From Trochalopteron elliotii (lineage: Eukaryota; Chordata; Aves; Passeriformes; Leiothrichidae), in NCBI GenBank assembly GCA_024734555.1, contig JANPWX010000480.1, forward strand, positions 68,011-132,010: a stretch of 64,000 bases of DNA. The letters run 5' to 3'. Positions 11,636 through 23,900 of the stretch are shown piece after piece; positions within the stretch are counted from its first letter, which is position 1, and the number at the start of each line of letters is the position of its first letter. The notes below the pieces were generated by a model. It made no database searches, was not told the DNA's origin, and saw only the letters and a program-made list of their open reading frames with translations. A program made the translations under genes and the position numbers.

Positions 11636-14600
11636 GCTTGTAAAAGCAACCGCTGTCAGGCCTCTTGTACAGTAGGCTGTAGGAGAATGGATTCAGTTTG
11701 GATCAGCAGGACTGGACTCCCCCCAGTGGAGCTGCATTCATGCATTTGGGCATGCATCTGGGTCCTAATCAGCTTCTCCAGCCCTTTTCCTTCTCCAGCG
11801 TGGGGCTGGAAACCTTATGTTAGATGCTTTTCTCCAAGTATTTCAGCATCTGATCCCTGCTTATCTGGACTCTTCTCCTCCAGATGCAAGAGAAATTGCC
11901 AAGATATTAAAAAAAAACCAACAAGAGTTGAATTTATTTAAATGTCAGCAGAGGTTCTACTCCAGCCATAGGAAAAAATTTGAGAGGTTCTTTTATATAC
12001 TGAAACCAATTTACTGTGCTATCCCATATTATTAATGATACTTTTATCAATATTTATGTTCAAGATAGGTGTTCATAGGAGCTCTTTGCTGTAAGTCAGC
12101 AACCACATTCATTTTGCTTCTGTATGTATGTATTGTGCACAGAGATGACTAATGACTGCATGAGCCGTGTGACATTTACAGCCAAAAAATTTGCGTGTGT
12201 GTGAAACAGGCCCACTAATGGGCTTATGTCCTACCTCAAATTTACTGATGTTTTGCCAAAGATCTCTCTAAAGCTTAGACTGTGTTTTGCAGTGGGCTTG
12301 GTTTCCTGAACAGTGATTTTAAAGTACATAATAGCACATAATAAAGCTACTTTCAATTTTAGGTTTGAATTTTGTGAATGTAAGTCTTGGTGTAAACTGA
12401 GCTGTTTTTATCATGATGTCAGTCTCTGAAGTTTTTCCCATGATGCTGATACTCGAAGAGGGAAAAGTCTCTTCCTGCTGCTCCACCCTGAGCCGTGGAG
12501 GGGTGTCTGTTTTTGTCCTGCAGGAAACAGCAGCTCCACTTCTGGTTAACAGTGATTTATTCCTCATGGGGATTTATAAAGGGCTGCAAATCTGGTATGG
12601 GCAATGATGTTTTTATCATTTTTACCTGCTGGAACTTGTGCTTCACTGTCAGACAGTGCAAGCATGATAGGAGGGTAATTGCCTAACACCATTCAGGAGA
12701 GGATTGGGAAGCAGGACAGAAGTGACTGATGACTATTGTATGATCCACTTTGCATAATGAAGGCACAAAGTTCTAATCAGCACTGGACAAAGCCCAGCCA
12801 TGTAACTGGTCAGTGTGACTTTGAACAATGCAAAGATTGACTGAAATTACTGACTTTTATTTTTGATGATGAAATTAGTGAATTTTGATATAACTGCCAC
12901 TTGAAGATAGTGATTCAAATTTGCACAGCTGACAAGAGTATTATGCCAGAGAAGACTAGCAAGACGTGCTGTTATATAAAGGTTGATAAGTGAGGACTCG
13001 CATTTATAAAAAATCTAAAAGTAGATAATGGATACGTGATTTTGAATTTCTTCCGCAAAATTGTTTCTGTTGAAATTTATCTATGCATATATTCCAGAGC
13101 AAACTGGGAAACCAGCTCTTTAGTACTCCTGTAAGTCATCAAAGTAACTGGGAAATGAACTTCTGTGCAGTATTTTTTAACCAGGATGTGCTCAGTTTGG
13201 TGTGGTGTCAAAAGACCTGTTGTAAATTAAAGTGGAAGCTGCTTGATTGCTTACCCAAGTTCTTTGTTTCACCACTAGAAGATGGCCTGCCAAAATGAGT
13301 GAAAGTTAATATCATGTTCTCTGACATCAGTTTAGAGATGTACAGTCCACGGAATGAAGTTCCCTTGTCGGTAAACCTTTAAAAATATTTACATATATCA
13401 AACTCAAAACTCTGAGAGTCTGTAATGCCCTTTCAATATATGCCATGCATCCTAGGAACAAAATGACAGCTGTGTATCTGTGGAGTGTTCATTTTCAGCT
13501 GAAGACAAGAGTATAATGTCATTGTGCATTTACTATGTGAATGCGAGTACAAAGAGAAATAGAGATGAAAAAATGGATAATACTTTTCAGAGACTCTATT
13601 TTTGCTATGATGACAACATCCAAAAATAAGATTTAAATGATTTAAATTTTACAGTATGTAACTGTTGATGCTTCAGCCACTGGGAGCCATGGTGCTTTCC
13701 ATTCAGTTCAGAATTTTACATAGGATGACTGCAAACTTTTCTTTTGCTGCCTCTAATAAATATTATATGTCTGACATTTAGCTTTGCATCTCACAGTCAC
13801 CAAGATCCTTGCAACAGCAGAGCCTGAGCTCCTATTATATGAAAAAACAACTGTGCTAAAATCCAAGTGTGGGGAACACTGGTTCTGAAAAATGACTACA
13901 GTGTCCTTGACAATAGGAGCAATTTCAGTAGCTCAAATGATAATGCAAGAGCTCCAGTGGGTTGACAGTGCAACATCTTGTCTACTGACTAGCACAGCCT
14001 AATCTTAAAATTCTCTGCTCATCATGCATGTCAGGAGGCTGCAGTTTTACATTTGGACACGTTGAAATGATCTAATTGATTGAAAATAGAAATCCATACT
14101 TACGAGTTTTAAAGACCTTGGAAAATGCAGAATTTAAACAAGAAATAGACTTTCCTCTTAAACATTGTAGGCCCTGTCCTTAGTCAACAAAATTATTTTT
14201 TATAAAGATACATATATTTTCTCTTTTCAGCTGCCTCACATCACAGGCATCAAGAAAGTCTTAATCTGTGCAGAATTAAGTCAAACTAAGAAGTTAATTT
14301 AAAAAAAACATGAAAGAGGGTGTAACATAATGACTTAGTATGGGGTTTAATGGGATCTTAAACTATCCCAGGTCTCTAGAGGAGACGGAGCCCCTGAAAA
14401 GGAGTAGAACAAAGAGCTGAGAAATTAAGAGTGGTTGACTGTGAGCTGGATAAAGGGAGGAGAAGAACAGAGAAAATGCCAGACTTAGAAAAACTGGGAT
14501 GCTATTCCAGGTTGGGTAGGTGGAGTGAAAGAAGCCCAGTGACAAGGAGCTGAGAAGCATTCACATAACATTTCTGCAGTGAGCACACCTTCTCTGCTCC

Positions 14601-14752
14601 CTGTTTCATCGATAGACACACATATATTAAAAAACTCTGTGTGGGAGCACCACATGGTGCTTTCCTATATATTTTGAAAATTCCATATGAAACATTTCAT
14701 GATTTACCACCTGTCAGTTCCTCTAGATGTTTTTTTGCCTTTACTTTTTCAG
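11636..14752. other. Single-copy non-coding DNA
   Basis: I recognise no gene or mobile element. The interval 12090-12290 has an enhancer-like look (non-repetitive, with GACTAATGACTGCATGAG and nearby GTGTGTGTG), but nothing decisive. Open frames are all under 90 codons. Confidence 0.5.
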
Positions 14753-14827
14753 TTGTTGAAGACAAATGCTCTCTGTCGTTTGTTGCTGTCTCTCTCTGCC
14801 CACCCCTGGCCTCCCTCAGCAGCCGCG
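14753..14827 (+). other. Candidate exon (75 nt, open in two frames)
   Basis: A long pyrimidine tract ends in TTTTTCAG (AG at 14751-14752) and a good donor, GCG then GTGAGC, starts at 14828. The 75 nt are open in frame 0 (25 codons, leucine-rich) and in frame 2. The end of the interval lies in a short CpG-bearing patch (CAGCCGCGGTGAGCGGCC). No protein family is recognised, and a chance pairing is quite possible. Confidence 0.22.
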
Positions 14828-16957
14828 GTGAGCGGCCACGGCCCGGGGTAGCCCTTGCTGACAGAAATCCCCCCCTGCCCACAGAACACATTTGTCTGTT
14901 GTGTTGAGCAGTGGGATAGGGACAGGAGTGACAGAACTTGGCTTTTTGGTGCCTGCGAGAGCAGTCTGTGAAGAAGAACGTGGGCAGGAGGAAAGGGGAG
15001 GTAGGAACTGTCTGCTGATTCTCAGGCTTGAGAGTCTTGAGGGGTGGTTCAGTCTGCCCAGAGACAACTTTCCATGACACCTAGATGGAAAAGATCTCTC
15101 CTGAGCAGAATTCACAACTTGTGCCTGAACTGCTCTCTCTTCCCTGATCGTACATTAAACAGGATTCTGAAGCTGTGGAACACATATGGTGAGACATGAC
15201 AGCAAGGGCTGGTGAGAGAGAGGCTGAGGGGAGGAAATGGGGATTCCAAGGTGAAGGAGAATAACACTTGAACCTGGATAGACTGAGGTGGGTTCTTACA
15301 CATAGCTGATGACTGCTGCTTGCAAATGATTTTCTTTATTTTGCACAGCAGTTCTACCTTTTACTAGAAAAAGACAATATATAAATCTGCCAGGCTGGAA
15401 GGTACCATAATAAATCTAATACGTGTGGCATATTTGCAGCTTTATATGTGCCGGTGTTGATGAATCTGGACAAATAGCATGCTAATTGCTGCACTCCAGA
15501 GGAGTTAGGGGGAGAAGAATCTTTAAAGAAGGGCTCCTTGGCATAATAAAAAATTGCCATTGTCTTTTTCAGTCTTCTCTTATGTATCTGTGGAGGATGG
15601 AGTGGGTTATCTGATTTTAAAAAAGCATTATTTGGTAGATTTCTTTAATATAACTATGTGAGAACTATTTTCAAGAAGAAAAAGTATTTATAAGGCAGGT
15701 ATCAACTCTGACAAGGACAAACAAGTCTGGAATTAAAATGCAAAATGAATTATGTTTATTTGGAATTCTCTCTTATTTAGTAGAGGTTCTTTAATTTGTT
15801 TATCTCTCCCTAAAATTGCCTATTGAATTTAATTAAGTGCATCATAGATTTATGAGTCAAGGCAATACGAAGATTTTTATTTTTTTTTTAAGCAAGCTTA
15901 TTTGTTTCTCAGATGAGCTTTTTCAAAGATGTTGTAATTATATGCCTGGGTTACTGCTGGCACAGCAGAAAGTTCACTCAAATACAGCAATTGCAGATAG
16001 GCAGGAGACATGTCAAGAGCTCAGTGAAATCTGTCAGCCCCCATGGCCACCCATCTACATCCATCCTTGTTGGTTGGTCAGGAAATCAGCATTGATGATG
16101 CATTTTTAAATTACTCATTATGGTTATAATGTCTTTAGTTACACACATGGTATATCTTGAGTCATCACATGTTTCCTGTAATCCTGGCATGTTTACTTTA
16201 CATGTTTGCCTAGAATCTTCTACAACTCTCCTCATCTTTTCTTTCAAGAAATGCATGTCTACTTGTCTGAATTTGTACTCATACAAAAGGCTGACCTGAG
16301 GACTTTGAAATTTTGCCCATCAACAGCAACAAAAATGAATCACTACATTTAACACAATATTAAGGACCAATTATAAAAACTAATCTCTGAAACTTTAGAT
16401 TATTTCTGTAAATCAGAAAATCAGGGCAGTGAGTAGGTCTATTCCTTGTGAGGGAAGAGCTGCCATTCCTGTGCAGAAGGGGCTGGTTATTCATGTCCTG
16501 TATGCCTGTATGAATATATGTTAAATATACCCATAACTGAGTGAACAGTCTGACCCAGCTATAGCAAATTCATTGGAAAGCCCCTGACTGAATCAAACTA
16601 AGGGAGAGGAAGAACGGCTTTGCTTTTGGGCCTTCTCTGTTCCTCCAACGACTGTAACACACTGAAATAATTACTAATTGATGGGCTCTGAACTTTAGAG
16701 TAATGTGGCTACAAATTATATATAAAAGGGTGGTTTACTGTACTCATGATAAAGTTATTCCTTTGAGTTTTTACTTCAAGAAATGTTTAATAGGTTGTTT
16801 TAAATACATATACACAGAGATTCACCCACATAAATAATAAAAAATGCTTTTTTAATTGTAAAAAACATGAATTTTTCGGTGCAATATCACCAAAATGATG
16901 AAACTCTAGTCCAAATTGAGCTCCTGGCAGGATTCCCATTGACTTGAAATAGGCTGA
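14828..16957. other. Non-coding DNA
   Basis: A short GC-richer patch at 14828-15080 is followed by AT-rich single-copy DNA. Overlapping open frames up to 127 codons at 14697-15115 on the minus strand are in biased-composition sequence and match nothing I know. No mobile element is recognised. Confidence 0.45.
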
Positions 16958-17242
16958 AGTTTCAACTGGAGTAAGTAATTTACCAGCTATAAATACTAGT
17001 TTTTCAAACTGGTGCCACACCACATTGAGGGTTAGGGATCAGTCCAAAGAAGTGCTGTGTTAGTCTGGGCTTCAAATTGGCCACTATTTGTTCTAAAGTT
17101 GTGTGAGCATTTCATGAAATCTGTAAAATTTGAGGCTGATTTATTTCATTTCAATAAAATAGGGTAGACGCTAAAGAAGGAATTTGTAGGTATCACCACA
17201 TTTGTATGTATAGCTGGTAAATTACTTACTGCAGTTGAAACT
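16958..17242. repeat. Foldback element with 39-bp arms (37/39 identical)
   Basis: The arm at 16958-16996 (AGTTTCAACTGGAGTAAGTA onward) is the reverse complement of 17204-17242 with only two differences. The arms enclose 207 bp. The sequence just before the left arm (GGATTCCCATTGACTTGAAA, from 16931) resembles an old amniote repeat in which similar CATTGACTTCAATGG-type phrases recur; this is recall. No target duplication is visible. It may be a short non-autonomous DNA element, two facing copies of an old repeat, or a local inverted duplication. Confidence 0.85.
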
Positions 17243-17639
17243 CAACAAATGCAGCCCAAATGAGTGGCTGACTTTCAAGGAGGGCTTCCATAAGTTCTCC
17301 TATCTAGGTCCCAGACTGTGGATTTCTGGAAGCCCTAGAACAAGCTGGAGAGCCCTCCAGAACCCTGATTCAAGTCTTCAGTGGGAATTTTTAGTCTGAA
17401 GCTTCTGCAGCAGAACAGATCCCATCCATTATGGGCAGCCAGGGCTGGGCCAGGCCATGGACAGGCGACTGCAGGAATTATTGCTCTCAGGGACCAAGAT
17501 CCCCTGAGTAAATGTGTTTGAGCCTTGAAACTTCAGCAGTTTAGCTGTAATTCCAGTAGCAGCTGTCAAAGTCCCCAGAAGCACACTGTGTTTCAGAATC
17601 AACATATGCTGACATTTCAAAATTGAGTTTTTGCTCTAC
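17243..17639. other. Unassigned DNA between foldback and LINE
   Basis: The segment is slightly GC-richer than its surroundings. I cannot assign it to the flanking LINE or foldback. A 63-codon minus-strand frame at 17429-17620 has no recognisable domain. Confidence 0.4.
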
Positions 17640-18540
17640 CCTAAGATTTCCACTTTATGGGGATCCTGAAATGTCAGAATTTCCTCTGTTGTTGTCTCTG
17701 AGTGCTGAGGAGTTTGGATCACTCTTGCCGCAGTTCTCTGTACCTTCTCTGGTCTTCGGTGCTTTCCAAGATGGGGAAATTTGATTTCATGCAGCAGCAG
17801 TCTTGCTTTGGAGCTATAAAATGGCATAATCATGTTTTCTCTCTTGTTTTCTCTTCTTTTCTAAAAATTACTAATGTTTTATTTGCCTTTTTAAGTGCTT
17901 CTGAGTATCAAGATGATGTTTTCATGGTGCTGTTATAACTCTGAGATCTCTTTCCTGAAAGATAATAGCTTCTTTAAGCTCAGTCACTGAATATCTACAG
18001 TTAAAGTTACTTTTCCATGTGTGTTATTTTACATTTATTTATACTGAGTTTTTTCTGTACGTTTATTGCCTAATCTTTCTGAATCATGAAATTCCTATGC
18101 AAGTCTTTGCAGTTTGCTTGCCTTTTTACTGCCCTGAATAATTTGTCACCAGTAGCAAATGTTGCTTCCCCTACCACCCCTTTTCCAGATCATTTGCAAA
18201 AATACTAAATAGCATAAGCCTTAGGCCAGATGCTTCATTTGAAGTCCTACTGTTTATTCCTACTTTACTTTCCTATCCTTTTAATTTGTTATTAATCCAT
18301 AGGAAGACATTCCCATGGCATTTTATGAACTTTTGGTTAAGAAATCTTCCTGTAAGCCTTTAGAAAATCCAAGCACAGCCGATAAACTGCCTTGTCCTTG
18401 CCCTACAGATAATTCTTGCAAGTTGCAGTGCTGTGACTTACCTGTGTGAGAACTGTGTTCACTCATTTTTATTATGACAGGTTTGTTCCTGTACCTGTGC
18501 TTTCCTTTCCTCACTATTTTATGACTTGGTTGTGTGCAGA
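17640..18540 (-). mobile_element. CR1-type LINE remnant: reverse-transcriptase region
   Basis: Read on the minus strand this is the decayed middle to C-terminal part of a CR1-like non-LTR retrotransposon pol gene. From high to low coordinates it follows the antisense text well known from sauropsid CR1 copies. It includes the stretch encoding the region before and around the catalytic FADD motif (about 18120-18240), the following block over 17930-18110, and a C-terminal block at 17640-17830 whose frame still reads RPEKVQRTAARVIQ, like the LEKVQRRATK motif of CR1. The order and spacing (about 360 bp) fit the family. Stops and indels break the frame; it is inactive and old. Confidence 0.8.
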
Positions 18541-19212
18541 AACACTTCCTTTGAAAGCAAATATACTGAATTAGGTAACAGATACCTTTTGTGCAAAGTC
18601 AAGAGTTAGAATTTTTCTTTTGGTACCTAACAAATTTTTCCAAAAAACAAATGTTTGTTTTGCAAAGACTCCGTCTCAGTATCACCTACAGTAACACCTA
18701 CCTAGGAGGGTGTGTGAGTTCTGTTGAAGTCTTCCATTATTGTAATGTTTTTGTCTTTAAAGATGCTCGTAACAGTCATTGTCATCTTTCTGATAAATCA
18801 GTAATATAGACTGCATATAAAAGTCGATTTTGTTACCAATGACTGGACTTGCAATCTATAGTGATTGTATTCTTCCTTGAAATATTTTATTTATTTATCA
18901 AGTTTTATTCTGGACTTTCTTTAGTAAACAGCCTGTATATATATTTGTTTTTATTGCTTATTTTTAGGCTCAAATTTAGGACTTTGTTGCAACTTCTATT
19001 TTATGCTTCTACTTGAATTTTGTTGATTTTTGTCCTATGCTTTGTTGGAGGATACAGAGCTGTTCTAACTTTCCTCCAGGGGGAATTGTTACCTTAAACT
19101 GTATGTTCTACTCCTGCCAGCTTCCTTTGATATTTTGTTGACTCAGAAACATTCCTGTAGAATCATTTTTAATGCCAGCACTGAAATAAATTTCCTTAAG
19201 AATTAATGCCAT
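18541..19212 (-). mobile_element. Possible further LINE-derived sequence
   Basis: The DNA between the reverse-transcriptase remnant and the CR1-like 3' end has phrases (for example around 18715-18790 and 19055-19135) that loosely resemble antisense upstream parts of old CR1/L3-type copies. The distance to the RT block is too short for an uninterrupted element, so a deletion would be needed. T-rich low-complexity sequence fills much of it. This is a weak call. Confidence 0.35.
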
Positions 19213-19345
19213 ATTCATCTCTGGACATCCTAAACAACCATCTGTCAGGAGGGATAAGAGGCATTTGGCTTCTTTGAGGCGAGGAGATGGACTTCATGAC
19301 CTCCAAGCATCCCTTCTAACCCTATAATTTCTTTTAAATTGATAA
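19213..19345 (+). mobile_element. CR1-like LINE 3' end fragment
   Basis: The plus strand shows the order typical of CR1 3' ends: a CTCTGGACATCCTAAACAAC-like phrase, then CCATCTGTCAGGAGGG, then GGAGATGGACTTCATGACCT, then CATCCCTTCTAACCC and a weak ATAATTTC tail. In CR1 this corresponds to 'a-GGAC-AGATGACCTC-GGTCCCTTCCAACC' before the short terminal repeats. It lies opposite in orientation to the RT remnant at 17640-18540, so at least two insertions or an inversion are involved. Confidence 0.7.
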
Positions 19346-19979
19346 CTGGGTAAACAGATGCAACTTCTCTGGGCTTCACAAAGTATCAGATCCAAATCTG
19401 ATTTTTTCCTGCAGATGGGAATTGGAGCTCCTCAGAGATAAAGGTAGTGGGTATTGTATTGAAGTGCTGTAGAGACAGGGATTCTGTGGTATGCTAACTT
19501 TTTGTTACTGTTAGGATTGAAGAATGATCTTTTCTTCTCCCCAAAATCATAAAAATATTGCCAAGCATAACTCCATCCAAGTAGACAGTATTTGCTTTTA
19601 AGAAATATAGTATTTTTTTTTAATCGATGATGACAGTACATTCCCAGTCATTTAAAATATCCTGTCTTTTAGTGAAATTAATTACTATAATGTCTTGCAA
19701 CTTGGCAGAATTCTTTTAACCACATTTGTATTGTCAGCTCTCTTGGAAAACACAGAAGCAAAAACTCCAACACGAAAAAAGCTGCAATCAAGAGCTGAAA
19801 AATAGATTTTTTTTTTCCCTTACCTTTTTTTGTAGGTAGAAATGTGCATCACTGAACAGAAGACCTCTGGTTATTGCAGTTGTTAGGTAACTATGCAGCC
19901 TAGGTTAAGTGGAGTACTTATGAATCCTACTGTAACACCTTTCTGCCTAAGCCCATTGTCTGTGAAAACGCTTTGGATT
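19346..19979. other. Non-coding DNA
   Basis: No gene is seen. A T-rich acceptor-like run ends at TTCCTGCAG before 19415, and another T-rich tract ends in TTTGTAG directly before GTAGAA near 19837, but neither has a convincing partner. Short poly-T stretches occur near 19612 and 19810. Confidence 0.5.
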
Positions 19980-20340
19980 TCACTCTGTATTTGTTTAAAA
20001 TAGCACAAGGGGCAGTCATGCTGTACTTTATTCCACTTGTGTTCAATGCAATGCTAAGAATAGGCGGGTATCATGTTGTATAAAAAGTAGCATAATGGCA
20101 CGTGAGTGAATTCTCAATGAGGGAGGCAGAGTGTGACTGCACTGCCAATGAGGAACTGCCTCACACTTTGTTATGCAGTTCTGCTTTCCTGAAATCAAAC
20201 TCTGGGTGACTCATCGAATCCACTCAAATATTGTCATAGTGTATCTTCATTGCGCAAAACAGTATTTAAGACTTCCTAATCACATTGCAAATAATGTTGA
20301 TAATTCTACTGAGGATGGCGGAGAGTGAGCCACAGACTTC
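19980..20340. promoter_or_regulatory. Cluster of transcription-factor motifs
   Basis: Within 360 bp there are a TATA-like TATAAAAA (20079-20086), a CACGTG E-box (20099-20104), a perfect AP-1 site TGACTCA (20207-20213) and a perfect palindromic C/EBP core TTGCGCAA (20250-20257). The segment is non-repetitive and looks like enhancer or promoter DNA. Single motifs are cheap by chance; it is the AP-1 and C/EBP pair 37 bp apart that draws attention. Confidence 0.35.
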
Positions 20341-23300
20341 AGAAAATCTTTTAAAAATATCCATTATGTAAAGACATAGATACTATATATATCTATATAT
20401 ATCTTTGAGATGCACAAAACCCTCACCAGAAGCTGTAGAGGGATGTAGATGAAAGCATTGACAGCGTCATTGAATGTTTAAATAGGAAAATCTACAAAAT
20501 TAATTTGACTTTAAATATATCTTGATTTAACATCTCCCTTGATAATGTCAAACAAGTTTCACTGTTGTGATCTACTTTATATTGCTGGTAAAACATAGAG
20601 GTGCAAGTCACAAGGACATAAAGATAAGGTTATATACTCTGAAATTTGAAATACAGAGAAGATTTATAAGATGGAGATGTTAAAATGGGGGAGTGGAAGG
20701 AAGAGGGAAATAATAATAGAAATCTAATAGTGACTGGGTGAAAGAAAAATGATATAAAATTTATTGTTTCAAAAATTACTGCACTAGGGAAAAATAAATA
20801 GCTACAGATTTTAAAAATGTACTCTAAATCCTCTATTATCTTTCAGGGAGGAGATCTTAGTCATCATGGACATCTCTAAAGAATTAATCTGTTTCTTAGC
20901 AATAAAATAGAATCTGAGGCATTATTAGTAAAGGAATGAGAACAGATCTATGGACATGTTTTCACCATCACTTGTTACCTGTTTGCCCACACACACTGAG
21001 TGTGCAGTTCTGGCTCTGCCCTCTCAGGGAGGATATACCCAGCACTGGAAGTGCATGGAAAAAGGTAACATGGATGGTCAAGTACGGTCAAAAGCACTAA
21101 AAGTTTTCTCAGGGAAGAGATAGCAAATTGACTGGGACTCATCCATCTAGAAAGGGAGATGATTGAGGAAATACATGATGGGAATCTATAAAATCAAAAA
21201 TAATGGGAAGCTGGCAGGTACATACAAAATATGTATTGTTTCCCATTACCAATGGGAAAAAAAAAAAAAAGATGTTTCTTAAGATGCTAAGCAGATTTAA
21301 ATAAATTAAAAGATGGGGGGTTTTATATATACTCAGATGCATAATTCATTATTGCTGGAAGATTTTAAGTACAAAGTTGTAAATAGGTATAAAATATAAT
21401 TAGTTTGCTAGAGAATAGACACAGCAATGATAGTTAAATGTGATTGCTTGGAAACAGATGCTGTTTGCCTCAGGAAAACCTAATTTGTTGATACCTGGGA
21501 GCTGTGAGTATGGACATCAATGGAAGTATCACTCCCTTTTGTTTTATGCTCCTTCCTTCTTGGTCACAGCTGGAGACAGTTAAGACCAAACTAATGTTTG
21601 TTCAGGCCTTGCCTGGAGACACTAGCCTGCAATAACTAAAGATTTTTGTAAGATTTTTATGTGCCGTCACATAATTCATAATCTCCAGTGTTTGTGGACC
21701 AGACCCAGAGATTGTATGACCTAGATGGAAAATCCTGGTTATTCTGGGCCTCTTGTCATTGAAATCGAGGAAGAAAAGAAAAACCCTCTAACACTGTATT
21801 TGAAATGGTAGTGAATCAGGCATTGCTTTATTCTGGCCAGGATGTGCCACGAAAAATATTCCCACACGCACATGAGTTTTACTAGATTTTCCCCAAACTT
21901 TATACAATCCAAACCCCATAGAAATTCATTTGCTCAATGTTCATTGGTCCCAAGTAGCTCTTAGTATTTGGTTCTCATTGGCTTCTCACTCGTTTTCTGT
22001 GCAGAGATGCCGTGGATTTAGGTTCTGATGTGAATCTAGTTAGGCTGCTGGTGCTGCCAACCCCATGTAGAGAATAATGAATGATGGTCAGAAAAGGTTC
22101 ATTCTTCTTTCAGGGTATTCTTAATGAGAAATGATTTTTCACCCATGAATCTATTTCTCTTCCCAACACTGAATATACAAAGTTTGGTGTCCAAGTAGAT
22201 TTTCATTTTGGGTCTTGGTGAATTGTTCAGATTCTCTAAGGGGCTAATTTCAAGATGTTGGATAAGACATTTTTTAATTAATTAGGCAAGGGAACTTATT
22301 ACATTGCAAAAACCGTGTAATAAAACATAAGTTTCTATTTTCAGAGTATTTTCAGATGGGATTTGCAAGACATTTGCATATAGGATGTGGCTTTGCCTGC
22401 AAGATAAATCATGCAGTTTGAGATCATTTCTTCTGCATCTTCGTTGGATCTATCAAATGGTATTGCTATTTACAAAGGTGTACTGTGAAGGAAATCAGAT
22501 GCTTATCATATTAATAGAAGTATATTAAACTGTATAACACAAGGATAGCTAATCCATTGTGTACCAGATCATGCATGTTAGAAATACTCTACTGTGAGAC
22601 ACTGAGAGAATAACAGTAGTTAAAGAGAATCAAAGGTTCTCTATACGTTTTTTTCTTTCTCTTGATGTTTAATGAAAGCAACATTAATATCAAGATTTAT
22701 ACTGGTGTTACTTAACTTTTAACTCAACGTGTTCCTATTTCTGTATTAATTACATAGTTCATTTCAAGGGGCAACTATTATGTATACTTGTAACTTCAGC
22801 ATCTACTTCACTTAGAGCTGAACATCAAAAAATCTAATATTGTAGGATTATAGCCTCTATCTTACAGCCCTTTTTGATATCGCCAGCTTCTGAAAACAAA
22901 GGCTAGTCAGCTAAATTGACCCTCTTATTCCTCCCTGGGGGAACTCAACAGAGAAGAGAATCAGCGCTGTTAGGATTTAGACTGTGAAGCCTTTAATAAA
23001 ATATTTTGAATCCCTAGAAATTTCAGTCTGGAAAATATGCCTCTGACAGAGGGTTAATTGTCTAGAGGTGGAATTAATGTTGTGTTGGCAGGAGATAAGA
23101 ATGCTCCCATCCGATGAGGAGTAGCTGTGTGTAATTGGGATAGTGCAGCAGGTCAGCAGATGCTGTAACAGATATTGATTTACTAATACTCAGAAGACTA
23201 AAATGAAAATTCTGTTAAATTTGTGAGTTTAGGAGTTTAAGGATTCCTCAGCTTGCATGATGGGATGTGCTGATTTCAGCATGTATCCTACACTGGGTGA

Positions 23301-23590
23301 GCCTCTGCTGTTGACAAAAGTCTTAACAAATATGGACTGGTGATCCAACAACCCAGATGTGACTGAAGATGCCCACAGAATAAAATTCTGAGGTTCATAG
23401 TAATAAATCCATTATTTTGAAATTGTCTTTTAGAATTATTAAACAGAGTGAAAACAGACGTGTATTTTTAGATTAGCAATCAATGCACTCTGAGATAATT
23501 CCCATTGCAGTTTTTACTCTCTGACCAGAACTTTTAGTACCTAGCCAATAAAGTATGTCTGAGCAATAATAAAGTTGAAGTACATTTGAC
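20341..23590. other. AT-rich non-coding DNA with small simple repeats
   Basis: A TATATC-type simple repeat lies at about 20381-20403 and a 14-A run at 21257-21270. TTTTTTAATTAATTAGG near 22270 is a homeodomain-like AT cluster. No gene, RNA gene or mobile element is recognised; open frames are below 70 codons. Confidence 0.55.
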
Positions 23591-23900
23591 TGTGGAGGCC
23601 CAGGGTGACCGTGCCACCAGGGTGACCCTGCCACCAGGGTGGTCATGCCTCAGCCCTGAAGGGGCAGAGAGAAATGGGGAGAGCCCCTCTAGGACAGGGT
23701 GAGGAAAGACCTCCCTGCCATGGGCCTTTGCAGGCGTATGTTAATGTATTGTAAGGTCTGTTTCCTCATTGGTTTGTAAGTTCTACCACCCCTGTTCAGC
23801 CCTCATTTATGTACCCTTTCCAGAATGTTCTTCCCTCCCTTTTGGTCAGCTTTTCTGACCATCAGGGAGAATATTTAAAGTGGAGAATGTTTGAAACACC
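23591..23900 (+). mobile_element. Endogenous retrovirus LTR, probably solo and 3'-incomplete
   Basis: The block begins TGTGGAGGCCCAGGGTGACC, is GC-rich for its first 140 bp and then AT-rich. It runs through phrases (GCGTATGTTAATGTATTGT, CTCATTGGTTTGTAAG, CATTTATGTACCCTTTCCAG, GACCATCAGGGAGAATATTT) that resemble a songbird LTR from memory. A TATA-like ATATTTAAAG sits at about 23871-23880, as expected at the end of U3. I cannot locate a matching CA end or a target duplication, so the R/U5 end may be lost. No retroviral coding sequence is beside it. Confidence 0.65.
23601..23651 (+). repeat. Three 17-bp tandem copies inside the LTR
   Basis: The units are CAGGGTGACCGTGCCAC (23601-23617), CAGGGTGACCCTGCCAC (23618-23634) and CAGGGTGGTCATGCCTC (23635-23651). 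The first two differ at one base. Short tandem duplications near the 5' end of U3 are common in LTR enhancers. The unit junction gives CCACCAGGGTGACC, reminiscent of a partial CTCF site. Confidence 0.9.

Noticed and set aside
18431..18445. Strong minus-strand splice donor (CACAG|GTAAGTCAC)
   Set aside because: It lies in a decayed LINE reverse-transcriptase region, and I found no acceptor partner.
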